The translations under genes were made by a program, and so were the position numbers. A stretch of DNA of 64,000 bases from Bacteroidales bacterium. GTDB lineage: Bacteria > Bacteroidota > Bacteroidia > Bacteroidales > JAADGE01. Within the stretch, counting starts at the first letter, position 1, and every line of letters starts with the position of its first letter. The stretch covers positions 174,553-238,552 of the forward strand of contig JAKISF010000001.1 of assembly GCA_021648725.1 (NCBI GenBank), given 5' to 3'. The notes beneath the pieces are model-generated. The model was not told where the DNA came from, did not search any database, and worked only from the letters and a program-made list of their open reading frames with translations. Of this stretch, positions 25,548 to 34,215 are shown piece by piece.

Positions 25548-25555
25548 CAAATATA
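25548..25555 (-). promoter_or_regulatory. -7 promoter element of the beta-barrel gene
   Basis: The minus strand reads TATATTTG (TAnnTTTG), 38 bases upstream of the ATG at 25510 and just after the stop of the preceding gene at 25562. Confidence 0.45.
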
Positions 25556-25561
25556 AGTATT

Positions 25562-26260
25562 TTATTTTATACCGTTTATTACATTATTCATTTTTTGAAT
25601 TTCTTCTTTCTTTTTTATAACATCTTCTTTAAGAGTTTCAATTGTTTTTTTGTTTGTTTCAATTAAGGCAGTTTTTTCTTCGTTTTCCTTCGTTAAATCA
25701 ATAATTGTTTGTTTGTTTTTTTCAATAGTATTTGCTAAGTTTTCATTTTCGCTAATTGTTTTGCTTTTGTTTTTTTCAATTTTAGCAAGTGCTGCATTTA
25801 ATTCTTCCAATCCTTTATTATAATGTTCTCTTAGAAACTCTAAGGAAAATTCTTTCATAATTGTCATTAAGGCAGAATGTTCGCTCGGATTATCGGCTTT
25901 ATTTAAAAATATGTCGTAACCGTATGAAATAAAAACATTCATTGTAGTTGTATTATCGTCTTTATTTTTTTCAAATTTTGTAAAAAAGTCCATGGTTCGT
26001 GATGTAACTGCGGGAAACATAGCTTCTTCGGCTTTCAAATCATCTTTTTTATCACTTTTCAACTTAAAATCATATTTCTTTTTTAAAAAATCTTTCCAAG
26101 CTTTTGCGGCATCTTTTGCACTCGGTTCAAATGTAATGCTTATACACGGTCTTGCCATATCATTTACGACACCGGTTCCGTCGCTTATGCTGTATATTTG
26201 CGAACTTGCAAAAAATGAAATCGCATATAAAAACACTGATAAAAGAACTATTTTTTTCAT
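25562..26260 (-). CDS. secreted coiled-coil protein, function unknown
   Basis: This 232-residue protein has a signal peptide (MKKIVLLSVFLYAISFFASSQ). An alpha/beta domain (about 25-150) includes EPSAKDAAKAWKDFLKKKYDF and a beta-rich TTTMNVFISYGYDIF segment. A strongly predicted coiled coil (about 150-228) has heptads of Glu, Lys, Ile and Leu ending EEIQKMNNVINGIK. I recognise it only as a recurring unnamed Bacteroidota secreted protein. It may be a periplasmic or surface spacer or an oligomerising protein. It has no obvious partner; the beta-barrel gene downstream has its own promoter. Confidence 0.7.
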   Translation of the reverse strand: MKKIVLLSVFLYAISFFASSQIYSISDGTGVVNDMARPCISITFEPSAKDAAKAWKDFLKKKYDFKLKSDKKDDLKAEEAMFPAVTSRTMDFFTKFEKNKDDNTTTMNVFISYGYDIFLNKADNPSEHSALMTIMKEFSLEFLREHYNKGLEELNAALAKIEKNKSKTISENENLANTIEKNKQTIIDLTKENEEKTALIETNKKTIETLKEDVIKKKEEIQKMNNVINGIK

Positions 26261-26327
26261 AATCTTATATTTTTAATTATTTATTTTGTTTCAGAATCTC
26301 AGAAACAATTTTTTATAACTGATAAAG

Positions 26328-27572
26328 TTATTCTGTTTTTTTTGTTTTACCAAATTTCTCTCGTAACAATTTCAAACTGATTAACAACAAAACTATTCCT
26401 ATAAAACCTATTGAATACCATAAATATTGAACAGGAAAGTCCCAGATTGTATTAATTTCATTTGCTGTACCCGGAATTTTCTTAATATTATAAACAGGAG
26501 TTTCCGGAAGAATATCCGGAATAGTATCTTTAAAATAGGGTAAATCATAACTGGGAAAGTTTGCTGTTTTGCTTCCGTATATTATGCTGTATTCTTCATC
26601 GGGACTCAAATATGTAATAAGATAGTTTTTTAATTGGTATGAATTTGCTTTATAAAAAGTTAAAGGTTGGTTATCTTTATTATCAACAATAAATTCAATT
26701 TTTTTTGCTTTATAATCCCAAAGTAAAACTCTGTTACTTTTAAGGGAACCTATATAAAATTCTTTATTAAATTGGTCGTAAAAATCTTCACCTGAATACG
26801 GAACAGATGAAGTATCTTTCTTGCTCATAAAAACTTTTCGCAAATAAAACTCAGGTCCTTTTATTCCGAAAGAAATCATATCTATAAATTCAGGTTTTTG
26901 AAATTCAAGCGTAATAATGCTTTTATTCAAAGTATCTTTTTGTGTAATTTTAGGAGAGTTCAACTGTATATATTCTGCTCTGATATTTGTTAAATCATGA
27001 AAATAAATATTTGAAAGTTCAATCGGTTTATCATCATAATCATAAAATAATATTTTGTAGTAATTAAATTGACTTTCAGGCAAATCCATTATTTTAATTT
27101 CAGTAGAATCAGCATGAGTAATTTCAGGAACAGCCGGAAAATTATCTTTTATAACAAACCAAGTGTTTAAATCTTCGCTTCCGTATAGTTTTAAGAAAAT
27201 AGGATTATGCGTGTTTACTATTTTAAAAGTAAGATTTGAAATGTTTTCTTTTCCTTTATTTTCAATTTGAACTTCGGTATAATGTTTATATTTTTTGTAT
27301 TTATTTTTCAGAATTTTCAGTTCGGTTCTTTTCTTTCTGTCAAATACTGTTTTTTCTTTTTTCAGAATGTATTGAATTTCACTTTTTTCGGAATCGAGAA
27401 CTCTGATGTCGGGGAATGAGTGATTTAATTGAGATGTAATATCCGGACTTAAAAAAATTTTATAATATCCTGCTTTTTTCACGTCTCCGATTTCTGCTTT
27501 CCAACTATAATCTTGTGCAACAGCGGTAAAAATTGTAAAAAATAATATTAAAGTTGTAATAAATTTCTTCAT
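26328..27572 (-). CDS. DUF3999-like membrane-anchored periplasmic protein
   Basis: This 414-residue protein has a signal peptide (MKKFITTLILFFTIFTAVAQ) and two beta-sandwich regions resembling galactose-binding/discoidin domains, as DUF3999 proteins show (LKIL-NKYKKYKHY, then GSEDLNTWFVI near 130). One transmembrane helix lies near the end (about 380-400), with a short basic cytosolic tail. It directly follows the DUF2339 gene with a 42-base gap. DUF2339 and DUF3999 genes are also neighbours in Proteobacteria, and this conserved pairing is the best support for the call. The pair probably forms an envelope complex of unknown function. Confidence 0.75.
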   Translation of the reverse strand: MKKFITTLILFFTIFTAVAQDYSWKAEIGDVKKAGYYKIFLSPDITSQLNHSFPDIRVLDSEKSEIQYILKKEKTVFDRKKRTELKILKNKYKKYKHYTEVQIENKGKENISNLTFKIVNTHNPIFLKLYGSEDLNTWFVIKDNFPAVPEITHADSTEIKIMDLPESQFNYYKILFYDYDDKPIELSNIYFHDLTNIRAEYIQLNSPKITQKDTLNKSIITLEFQKPEFIDMISFGIKGPEFYLRKVFMSKKDTSSVPYSGEDFYDQFNKEFYIGSLKSNRVLLWDYKAKKIEFIVDNKDNQPLTFYKANSYQLKNYLITYLSPDEEYSIIYGSKTANFPSYDLPYFKDTIPDILPETPVYNIKKIPGTANEINTIWDFPVQYLWYSIGFIGIVLLLISLKLLREKFGKTKKTE

Positions 27573-27614
27573 CTGATAATATTTAAATCTTTTTGACTAC
27601 AAAAAATAATAATG

Positions 27615-29942
27615 TTATAAATTTTCATTAAGCAAGTGTTTATTAATTTCTTTTTTCTCAAATAATCTTTGCCTTACAAAAGCAATAAATAAAAGTATAA
27701 ATCCGACAAAAATTAAGCTTACCGTTCTTTGTCCGTTATCAATATTCGTATAATCATAAATAAATATTTTTAAACCCGTAACAACCGCAATAAACATTGA
27801 AATTCTTATTAATTTTTTATCTTTAAAAATCAAAGATGCAACTGAAACAGCTAATGCGGAAAACATCCAAAATAACGAATAATAAAAGTAATGTGCATTA
27901 TTTATTATTGAGCTTACAGGTGTTCCTATATGATTATTGTAAATAACAGACAAATGATCAATTTCAGTGCTCAGAACAGCAATAAACAACAGTGACACAA
28001 GCCATTGGAAAATATTTTGCATTCTTTCACTTATATTTTTTACGTTAATATATGAAAAATAAAGAATAAAAAGTAAAGATGCTATAAGAATTGTATGCAT
28101 AATAAATTGATTCATTGAAATTGAAACATTCATCAATAAATGCTCTCTTACTTTAATTATCTCGTACAGATACACACTAAAATAAAATGCAACTGAAAGC
28201 AATGCAATTATTGCACTAATTATTTTAACTGTTTTATTTTTAATAAAAATAATAACAACTACTGCCAAAAGAATAAATGCAAAATTATAAATACCCATAT
28301 ACATATTTAATAAATTTGCATCTTGCACCATTCTGGTCAGTCTGTAAAGAATCTCTGTATTAACGGATACATAAAACGCACCTACGGCAACAATAAAAAT
28401 AAAGAACCGAAAAAAACTCATTTTTACGGGTTTTATTAAGAATTTATCTTTTGACCTGCTTAAAATTATAAAATTAATACCTAAGCCAAGGCTTGTCATT
28501 ATACCTGATATAAAACTTTTATTTAACAGCAGTGCTTTTTCGGGTGCATTATGGGAAATTGCCAAATAATTTTCAACAACATCGAAAATAAAACTTGTAA
28601 TTAAGCCAAAAATTAAAAACATTGATGCAAATTTCAACATTTTAATATTCAGTTTCATCGAAAACCAAAGCAACAGAACTGTTTCGACAGCCCAAACTAT
28701 GGTCATTGTTTTTCCCACAAGTTGAACCGGAGGTATAAGCGTTATAAATAACAAACTTATTATACCGAACAGGTATATTAAACTTTTAGAAACTTTATTC
28801 TTTACAATTAAAACAAATATTAAGAATAATATATTGATAACTGCAATAAATGCCGTAAAAACACCCTTATATTCAGGGTTAAGAACATTCATCATGTACA
28901 TTCCTACCGAATAGAAAATAAGATTAACCACCAGAGGTAATGATAGTTCTATCGGAATAAAATTTTGCACACTTTTTTTTATACTGTATGCTATTGTGGT
29001 TATTGTCAGTACAATATAAATAAAAATAGAGATAATAAATCCTACGGCAAATTCTTCAAAAAAACTTGCCTGAAAAGATTTATACACCCAAAGTATCAAA
29101 TAAACACCGCTGAAAACAGCAGGAATGAACCTTGTAAGTATGTTTTTATTAAAAAATGCGATTATTAAACTTGCAACATCTAACAGTAAAATATAAATTA
29201 ATATTACAATAAAGTTATTGTAATCTATTCCGGCAATAAAAGGAGCTGCAAAACCTGCAACTACCGCTAAAAGCAATAATTCAAACCTGTTATAAAACAA
29301 AGAGATGCTTACGGAAAATAATGTCAGCAAAAAATAAATTGAGAAAACTTGCAGTGTGGAAAAGATGTTGTAATTGTAAAAAGAAATTGTAAAAGTAATA
29401 TACAAAGAACCGAAAGCACCTCCCATAAGAATAGAACTGAATGTTTTATACCTCTTTCTTATGAAATGCGATAAAACTATAAGTGCTGAGCTGATAATTA
29501 CAGCAATAAAAAATCTGCCGGCAATATTAATATATGCCGAATTAACTGCGTATTTAACAAAATATCCGAACCCGAATACTAAAACTGCAATTCCTATATA
29601 ACTTAAAAAATACTTCCTTATATAACGAACTGTATCGAGCTCTTTTATTTCCGTAATTAGTCTTTTAAATTTCAGAAATTTCTTTAATCTTCTATAACCT
29701 CTGTTAATAATTTTTACGGGAAAAATATCAGATTCATCATTGTATTCTTCTTCAACTTCTTTGTTTTCATAAAGAAAATGTTGAATAATACTTTTTTGTG
29801 TTTCTTTTTGAATTTTCTGTTCTTTTTCAATTAATTTTAAATCTTTCTTTTTACGACTTAAGCCCATAAAAAACCCGAAAGTAAATACCAACAGTAAAAC
29901 TAATAATACAATAACAGAAACTATAATTACGACAATTGACAT
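27615..29942 (-). CDS. DUF2339 polytopic membrane protein
   Basis: This 775-residue protein has one N-terminal helix, a charged cytosolic linker (about 30-110) and then some 20 or more transmembrane helices. That layout is the hallmark of the DUF2339 family. FLSYIGIAVLVFGFGYFVKYA near residue 115 and AGRFFIAVIISSALIVL are typical openings. The Phe/Ile/Leu-rich composition, small soluble loops and lack of catalytic motifs match known members. The DUF3999 protein encoded next may be its periplasmic partner. The function of the family is not established; roles in cell-envelope integrity are a guess. Confidence 0.85.
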   Translation of the reverse strand: MSIVVIIVSVIVLLVLLLVFTFGFFMGLSRKKKDLKLIEKEQKIQKETQKSIIQHFLYENKEVEEEYNDESDIFPVKIINRGYRRLKKFLKFKRLITEIKELDTVRYIRKYFLSYIGIAVLVFGFGYFVKYAVNSAYINIAGRFFIAVIISSALIVLSHFIRKRYKTFSSILMGGAFGSLYITFTISFYNYNIFSTLQVFSIYFLLTLFSVSISLFYNRFELLLLAVVAGFAAPFIAGIDYNNFIVILIYILLLDVASLIIAFFNKNILTRFIPAVFSGVYLILWVYKSFQASFFEEFAVGFIISIFIYIVLTITTIAYSIKKSVQNFIPIELSLPLVVNLIFYSVGMYMMNVLNPEYKGVFTAFIAVINILFLIFVLIVKNKVSKSLIYLFGIISLLFITLIPPVQLVGKTMTIVWAVETVLLLWFSMKLNIKMLKFASMFLIFGLITSFIFDVVENYLAISHNAPEKALLLNKSFISGIMTSLGLGINFIILSRSKDKFLIKPVKMSFFRFFIFIVAVGAFYVSVNTEILYRLTRMVQDANLLNMYMGIYNFAFILLAVVVIIFIKNKTVKIISAIIALLSVAFYFSVYLYEIIKVREHLLMNVSISMNQFIMHTILIASLLFILYFSYINVKNISERMQNIFQWLVSLLFIAVLSTEIDHLSVIYNNHIGTPVSSIINNAHYFYYSLFWMFSALAVSVASLIFKDKKLIRISMFIAVVTGLKIFIYDYTNIDNGQRTVSLIFVGFILLFIAFVRQRLFEKKEINKHLLNENL

Positions 29943-29962
29943 TTTCTATGCTCTAACTTTAT

Positions 29963-31066
29963 TCAAATTTTCTTTTTTTCTTTTTTTCCGATAAAAAAGC
30001 TTGTAATTTTTTTAATTGACAAACCATGTTTATCTACACCTAATATATAACCGAATGGTTTAAGGCTTTCAACATTATCACAAACTATTTTTAATACAGC
30101 CATAAACGGAACTACAATAATCATTCCCGGTATTCCCCATATTGTTGCACCTATTATTATGCTCAAAATTGTGATAAACGGATTTAAATGAACTTTTCCG
30201 CCGACAATGCTCGGGGTTAAAATGTTATGGTCAATTAATGAAATAATACTGTAATAAATAGCAACGGCTAATGCCAAATATGGATTATCTTGTGCAACTA
30301 ATGTAAAAAGCAAAGGTAAAATACCGCTTACGATTGTACCGAAATACGGAATAAATGAAAAACACGCAGTAATAATACCGAGAACTACTGCATATTTTAT
30401 CCCTATTATTGAGAGAGCTGTTGAATGAACAATTGCAAGGATAATAACAACGGTTGTAACTCCCGTAACGTATTTAATGGTAACTTTTGAAATTTGTTTT
30501 ATCAGTTTTTCTGCTAATTCCGAATGTCTTTTTTGAGCTAATTTATGAGCAAAACGTTCGGCTCTGTCTCTGAAAAAAAGCATAAAAAAAGTAAAAATAG
30601 GAATAAATAACATTGCTTCAATTGTGCCGGCAGCTTTCATTATTATACTTTTTACTTGCCCGCCGGTTTCAAAGAAGTTTCTGATGCTTTCAAGAATCCA
30701 AGTATTTTGATCATCTGTTGCAACTTGGTATTTTCCTTCAATAAAAGACTGAATTGCTAAAAAGTTTTCAATTGCTTGTTCTTTTATTGTATCGTCTTGT
30801 GCAAATTTTTGAATTTGGTTAATTAACAAGTTTATTGCACCGGTAATTACTGCCAGAAATATTAAAACTGAGATTAAAACGGCTAAAAAACGCGGAAATC
30901 TTGCTTTGTTTTCTAAAAAAGATGCAATAGGGTATAATAAATAAGAAAATAATGCAGATAATGCTAAAGGATAAAGTATGTGCTTAGCTGCTATTAATGA
31001 ATATATTAGAAGAATAGTAAATAACAGAATTACTGTAAGTCTTACTAAAATCGGATATCGTCTCAT
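29963..31066 (-). CDS. AI-2E family transporter
   Basis: This 367-residue integral membrane protein has about eight helices and the AI-2E (UPF0118/TqsA/PerM) pattern. An amphipathic region (about 75-150) contains the long second segment. The conserved IPYFGTIVSGILPLLFTL lies near 240, and IIGATIWGIPGMIIVVPFMAVLK, typical of the family's C-terminal half, near 310. Known relatives export autoinducer-2, Na+/H+ or other small solutes, so no substrate should be assigned. The basic tail (FIGKKEKKKI) is cytosolic. It lies 40 bases downstream of xseA and 21 upstream of the DUF2339 gene, all on the minus strand. Confidence 0.9.
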   Translation of the reverse strand: MRRYPILVRLTVILLFTILLIYSLIAAKHILYPLALSALFSYLLYPIASFLENKARFPRFLAVLISVLIFLAVITGAINLLINQIQKFAQDDTIKEQAIENFLAIQSFIEGKYQVATDDQNTWILESIRNFFETGGQVKSIIMKAAGTIEAMLFIPIFTFFMLFFRDRAERFAHKLAQKRHSELAEKLIKQISKVTIKYVTGVTTVVIILAIVHSTALSIIGIKYAVVLGIITACFSFIPYFGTIVSGILPLLFTLVAQDNPYLALAVAIYYSIISLIDHNILTPSIVGGKVHLNPFITILSIIIGATIWGIPGMIIVVPFMAVLKIVCDNVESLKPFGYILGVDKHGLSIKKITSFFIGKKEKKKI

Positions 31067-31105
31067 CAGAGTTTTGTTTTACTGCTAAAATTTCAAAATT
31101 ACTAA

Positions 31106-32467
31106 TTAATTTTCAACTTTTGATTTAAAATTACCGTCAATCATTTTTGTTTCTGCTAAATCACCTTTTTTTACATCTTTTACAGATTTAATAAGTTTCC
31201 CGTTTACAGATGTTATACTGTAGCCTCTTTTTAATATTCCTGAAGGGTTTAAATATTTATTTTTTTGCTCAAACACCTTCAACTTATGTTTTTCTTTAAT
31301 AATATTATTTTTAGAAGCATTCCTAAAATTCATTCGCAACATTTCAACCTTTTGTTTTTTGTTATTAATGCCGGTTTCAATGATATTTTTTAAACTTAAC
31401 GGATATTGCAATAATATATGGTTCTTATTTTGAATAATTATTTTTGTCAAATTCTTCAAATCGGTTTTTTTAAGATTCAATTCAGCATCTTTCTTCAAAA
31501 GTATTTCTTTAACGGTAGGTTTGAAATTTGAAATTAAATATTCTAACTCGCTCTTATTTTCAGATATAATTTCTTTAATTCTGTGAGAAAAATCCTCAGC
31601 AAGTTGATTAATGTAATTGTAAAATTCAACTGTTGCATCAATAATAAAACCGGCAACTGCTGTAGGTGTTTTTAAACTTATATGAGCAACCAAATCTGTT
31701 ATGGTTTCATCTCTGTCATGTCCTATTCCGGTTAAAACCGGCAATGAAAATTGAGAAATATTTAATGCAAGTTGATAAGAATCAAACCAACTTAAATCAG
31801 ATTTTGAGCCCCCGCCTCTTATAATTACGACAATATCAAAAATATCATCAAAATCATAAATTTTATCAAGGGCTTTAATTATTGAATTCTCGGTTTCTTC
31901 TCCTTGCATGGCCGCAGGAAATAATTTTGTATAATATTTAAAACCGTAATCATTGTTTTCTAATTGGTCAATAAAATCTCCGTAACCGGCAGCTGTTTCT
32001 GAAGAAATTACGGCAATTTTTTGAGGAACAACCGGGAACTCCAATTCCTTATTCATATTAATAACACCTTCTTCCTCTAACTTTTTTATAATTAAAAGTC
32101 GTTTTCGTTCAATATCTCCGACCGTATAATTGGGGTCAATGTCTTTTATGTTAAGGCTAAAACCGTAAACTTCATGAAATTCAACAGTAACAACAATTAA
32201 TACTTTTAAACCGGCTTCAAATTTATGCCCTGTTGATGTTTCAAAATAAGGTTTCAGCATTCTGTATGTTCTTGCCCAAATAGTAGCTCTTGCTTTTGCT
32301 CTCAGAACTTCCTCTTCATCTTTTTCGACCAATTCAAGATAGGCATGCCCTCTGCTTTCGTTTAATTCGCTTATTTCGGCAACAATAAAAAATCTGTCGG
32401 AAAAATTTTCTTTGATGTTTTGGCTAATTCTTCGGTTTAATTCCGATAATGTAATATTGTTGCTCAA
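31106..32467 (-). CDS. xseA: exodeoxyribonuclease VII large subunit
   Basis: XseA is the catalytic subunit of the ssDNA-specific exonuclease VII. The 453-residue protein starts with the OB-fold domain (ITLSELNRRISQNIKENFSD, FIVAEISELNESRGHAYLEL). The catalytic domain follows (about 130-320), with VPQKIAVISSETAAGYGDF, the conserved IRGGGSKSDLSWFDS near 235, and GIGHDRDETITDLVAH. A long helical region and the closing LKRGYSITSVNGKLIKSV segment complete it. The small-subunit gene xseB, usually next to it, is not present in the 39-base gap to the AI-2E gene. A -7 element is at 32493-32500. Confidence 0.95.
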   Translation of the reverse strand: MSNNITLSELNRRISQNIKENFSDRFFIVAEISELNESRGHAYLELVEKDEEEVLRAKARATIWARTYRMLKPYFETSTGHKFEAGLKVLIVVTVEFHEVYGFSLNIKDIDPNYTVGDIERKRLLIIKKLEEEGVINMNKELEFPVVPQKIAVISSETAAGYGDFIDQLENNDYGFKYYTKLFPAAMQGEETENSIIKALDKIYDFDDIFDIVVIIRGGGSKSDLSWFDSYQLALNISQFSLPVLTGIGHDRDETITDLVAHISLKTPTAVAGFIIDATVEFYNYINQLAEDFSHRIKEIISENKSELEYLISNFKPTVKEILLKKDAELNLKKTDLKNLTKIIIQNKNHILLQYPLSLKNIIETGINNKKQKVEMLRMNFRNASKNNIIKEKHKLKVFEQKNKYLNPSGILKRGYSITSVNGKLIKSVKDVKKGDLAETKMIDGNFKSKVEN

Positions 32468-32492
32468 TGTATTATTTTTACGAGTTATACAG

Positions 32493-32500
32493 CAAAATTA
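32493..32500 (-). promoter_or_regulatory. -7 promoter element of xseA
   Basis: The minus strand reads TAATTTTG (TAnnTTTG), 26 bases before the ATG at 32467. About 19 bases further out there is CTTG instead of TTTG. Confidence 0.5.
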
Positions 32501-32560
32501 AGTATATTTGTTCTTTATACAAGCAATTTATATTTTATATGCGGCAAACAGGTTATTATT

Positions 32561-32586
32561 AAAAAAAGCCGGTTTAAACCGGCTTT
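32561..32586 (-). terminator. Rho-independent terminator after the hemerythrin gene
   Basis: A 22-base perfect palindrome (AAAGCCGGTTTAAACCGGCTTT at 32565-32586) ends in a seven-T run on the minus strand (A-run at 32561-32567). It lies 5 bases past the stop of the hemerythrin gene. Confidence 0.88.
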
Positions 32587-32590
32587 AATT

Positions 32591-32989
32591 CTACATCCTT
32601 TTTCTGTATTCGCTGAACAAACTTACTTCCTCTTTAATCATTCGTTGCCTTAATGTTGATAATAGCTTTGCGGTATCAGCAGTAAAATTCGCATCAAAAT
32701 TATTTTCGCAATATCTCTCAAAATAATTATTTGCAAAAATTGATATTTCTTTCCAATCTTTTGCAAAGGATGCTAATTTTCTTTTTAAACTTTCATCTGT
32801 TTCTGCTTCTTTATTCAAAAAAGGATACAATTCTTTATCTTCTTTATCAATATGTGCAACAAGAATTGTTTTTAGTTTTTTAACAAACTCAATTTTTTTC
32901 TTCTCGGAAGAAATATAATCGTAAACCTCTGACAATAACAATTTTAATGAATTGTGTTCTTCAACTAATATTGTAATTAAATCAGACAT
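32591..32989 (-). CDS. hemerythrin-like protein
   Basis: This 132-residue four-helix protein matches the hemerythrin HHE cation-binding domain. The non-haem di-iron ligands are plausible at His12 (EEHNSL), His46 and Glu50 (AHIDKEDKELYPFL), with further Glu residues in the last helix (KEEVSLFSEY). Such proteins bind oxygen, sense or scavenge nitric oxide, or help repair iron-sulfur clusters. The intervening helix lacks a clear second His pair, so metal occupancy cannot be assumed. It is a single-gene unit: the strong terminator follows, and xseA further downstream has its own promoter. Confidence 0.78.
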   Translation of the reverse strand: MSDLITILVEEHNSLKLLLSEVYDYISSEKKKIEFVKKLKTILVAHIDKEDKELYPFLNKEAETDESLKRKLASFAKDWKEISIFANNYFERYCENNFDANFTADTAKLLSTLRQRMIKEEVSLFSEYRKRM

Positions 32990-33046
32990 AAATTAACAAC
33001 TATATAGTATTTATACTGAATTTTAATAAAGACAATTGATATAAAA

Positions 33047-34189
33047 TTACTTTAATATGCCCTTAGAAATTACCAAACGTTGCACTTGGTTTGTTCCTTC
33101 ATATATTTGACATAATTTTGCATCACGCATCATTTTTTCAACACCGAATTCCCTTGAATAACCGTCGCCGCCCATAACCTGAACAGCATCCGTTGTAACT
33201 TCCATTGCAACATCTGAAGCAAAATATTTTGCCATTGCCGAATAAGTTCCCGGAGTTTTTAAGCCTTGCTCGTAATACCAAGCAGCTTTCCATGTCATTA
33301 ATCTTGCAAGTTCAACTTTTGTAGCCATTTCAGCAAGCATAAATGATACACCTTGGTTTGCCGTTACGGGTTTTCCGAACTGGATTCTGTTTTTTGCCCA
33401 TTCTTTTGAGATTTCATAAGCAGATCTGGCAATTCCTACACTTAAGGCAGCAACACCGGTTCTTGTTCTGTCAAAAGTTTTCATTCCTATAAGAAAACCT
33501 TCTCCTTCTCTTCCTATAAGATTTTCAACCGGAACTTCAACATTATGAAATTTAATTTCGTTTTGCACGGAACCTCTTTGTCCCATTTTGTCTAAACGAG
33601 GTAATATTTCAACTCCGGGTAAATCTGTAGGAACTACAAAACATGATAAACTTCTTGCTCCTCTTTCGGGATCGGCTTGAGCAAATACGGTTAAGTATGT
33701 GGCTGCTTCTCCGTTGGTAATGAAACGCTTATGTCCGTTAAGAATATATTTATCTCCTTTTTTTATTGCGTTAGATTTTATTCCGGCAACATCCGAGCCT
33801 GCATTCGGTTCTGTCAAGCAATAAGCTGCTGCTCCTTTTTCTTCATTTAAACGACCCATAAATCTTTTGAGTTGTTCGTCATTTGCCGAAACTACCCACG
33901 GAGTTAATGCGAGCATATTTGCATCAATACTTATTCCGATCCCTGCACATACTGCTCCTAATTCTTCCGAACCTAATGAAGCATCAAAAATATTCAGTCC
34001 TTCTCCGCCGAATTCTTTCGAGATTTGTGAATTTATTAATCCTTCATCATAAGCCTTTTTCACTACTTCCCAAGGAAATTCTCCGGACACATCATATTTT
34101 GCTCTTACCGGCACTATTACTCTTTCGGCAAAATCTTTATGCTTTTCTATTAATTCTTGTTGTTCTTTTGTTAATGAAAAATCTACCAT
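33047..34189 (-). CDS. acyl-CoA dehydrogenase
   Basis: This 380-residue protein is a full-length FAD-dependent acyl-CoA dehydrogenase of the short- to medium-chain type. It shows YCLTEPNAGSDVAGI near 125, FITNGEAATYL, the signature VQVMGGDGYSREFGVEKMMRDAKL near the end, and the catalytic glutamate in QIYEGTNQVQR. It introduces the alpha-beta double bond in acyl-CoA during beta-oxidation or amino-acid degradation. The chain length or branched substrate cannot be set. No etfAB, thiolase or enoyl-CoA hydratase gene is near. The gap of 26 bases to the GT2 gene upstream could allow co-transcription without a functional link. Confidence 0.94.
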   Translation of the reverse strand: MVDFSLTKEQQELIEKHKDFAERVIVPVRAKYDVSGEFPWEVVKKAYDEGLINSQISKEFGGEGLNIFDASLGSEELGAVCAGIGISIDANMLALTPWVVSANDEQLKRFMGRLNEEKGAAAYCLTEPNAGSDVAGIKSNAIKKGDKYILNGHKRFITNGEAATYLTVFAQADPERGARSLSCFVVPTDLPGVEILPRLDKMGQRGSVQNEIKFHNVEVPVENLIGREGEGFLIGMKTFDRTRTGVAALSVGIARSAYEISKEWAKNRIQFGKPVTANQGVSFMLAEMATKVELARLMTWKAAWYYEQGLKTPGTYSAMAKYFASDVAMEVTTDAVQVMGGDGYSREFGVEKMMRDAKLCQIYEGTNQVQRLVISKGILK

Positions 34190-34215
34190 AGTTTTATATC
34201 TATTTTATTTGATAA

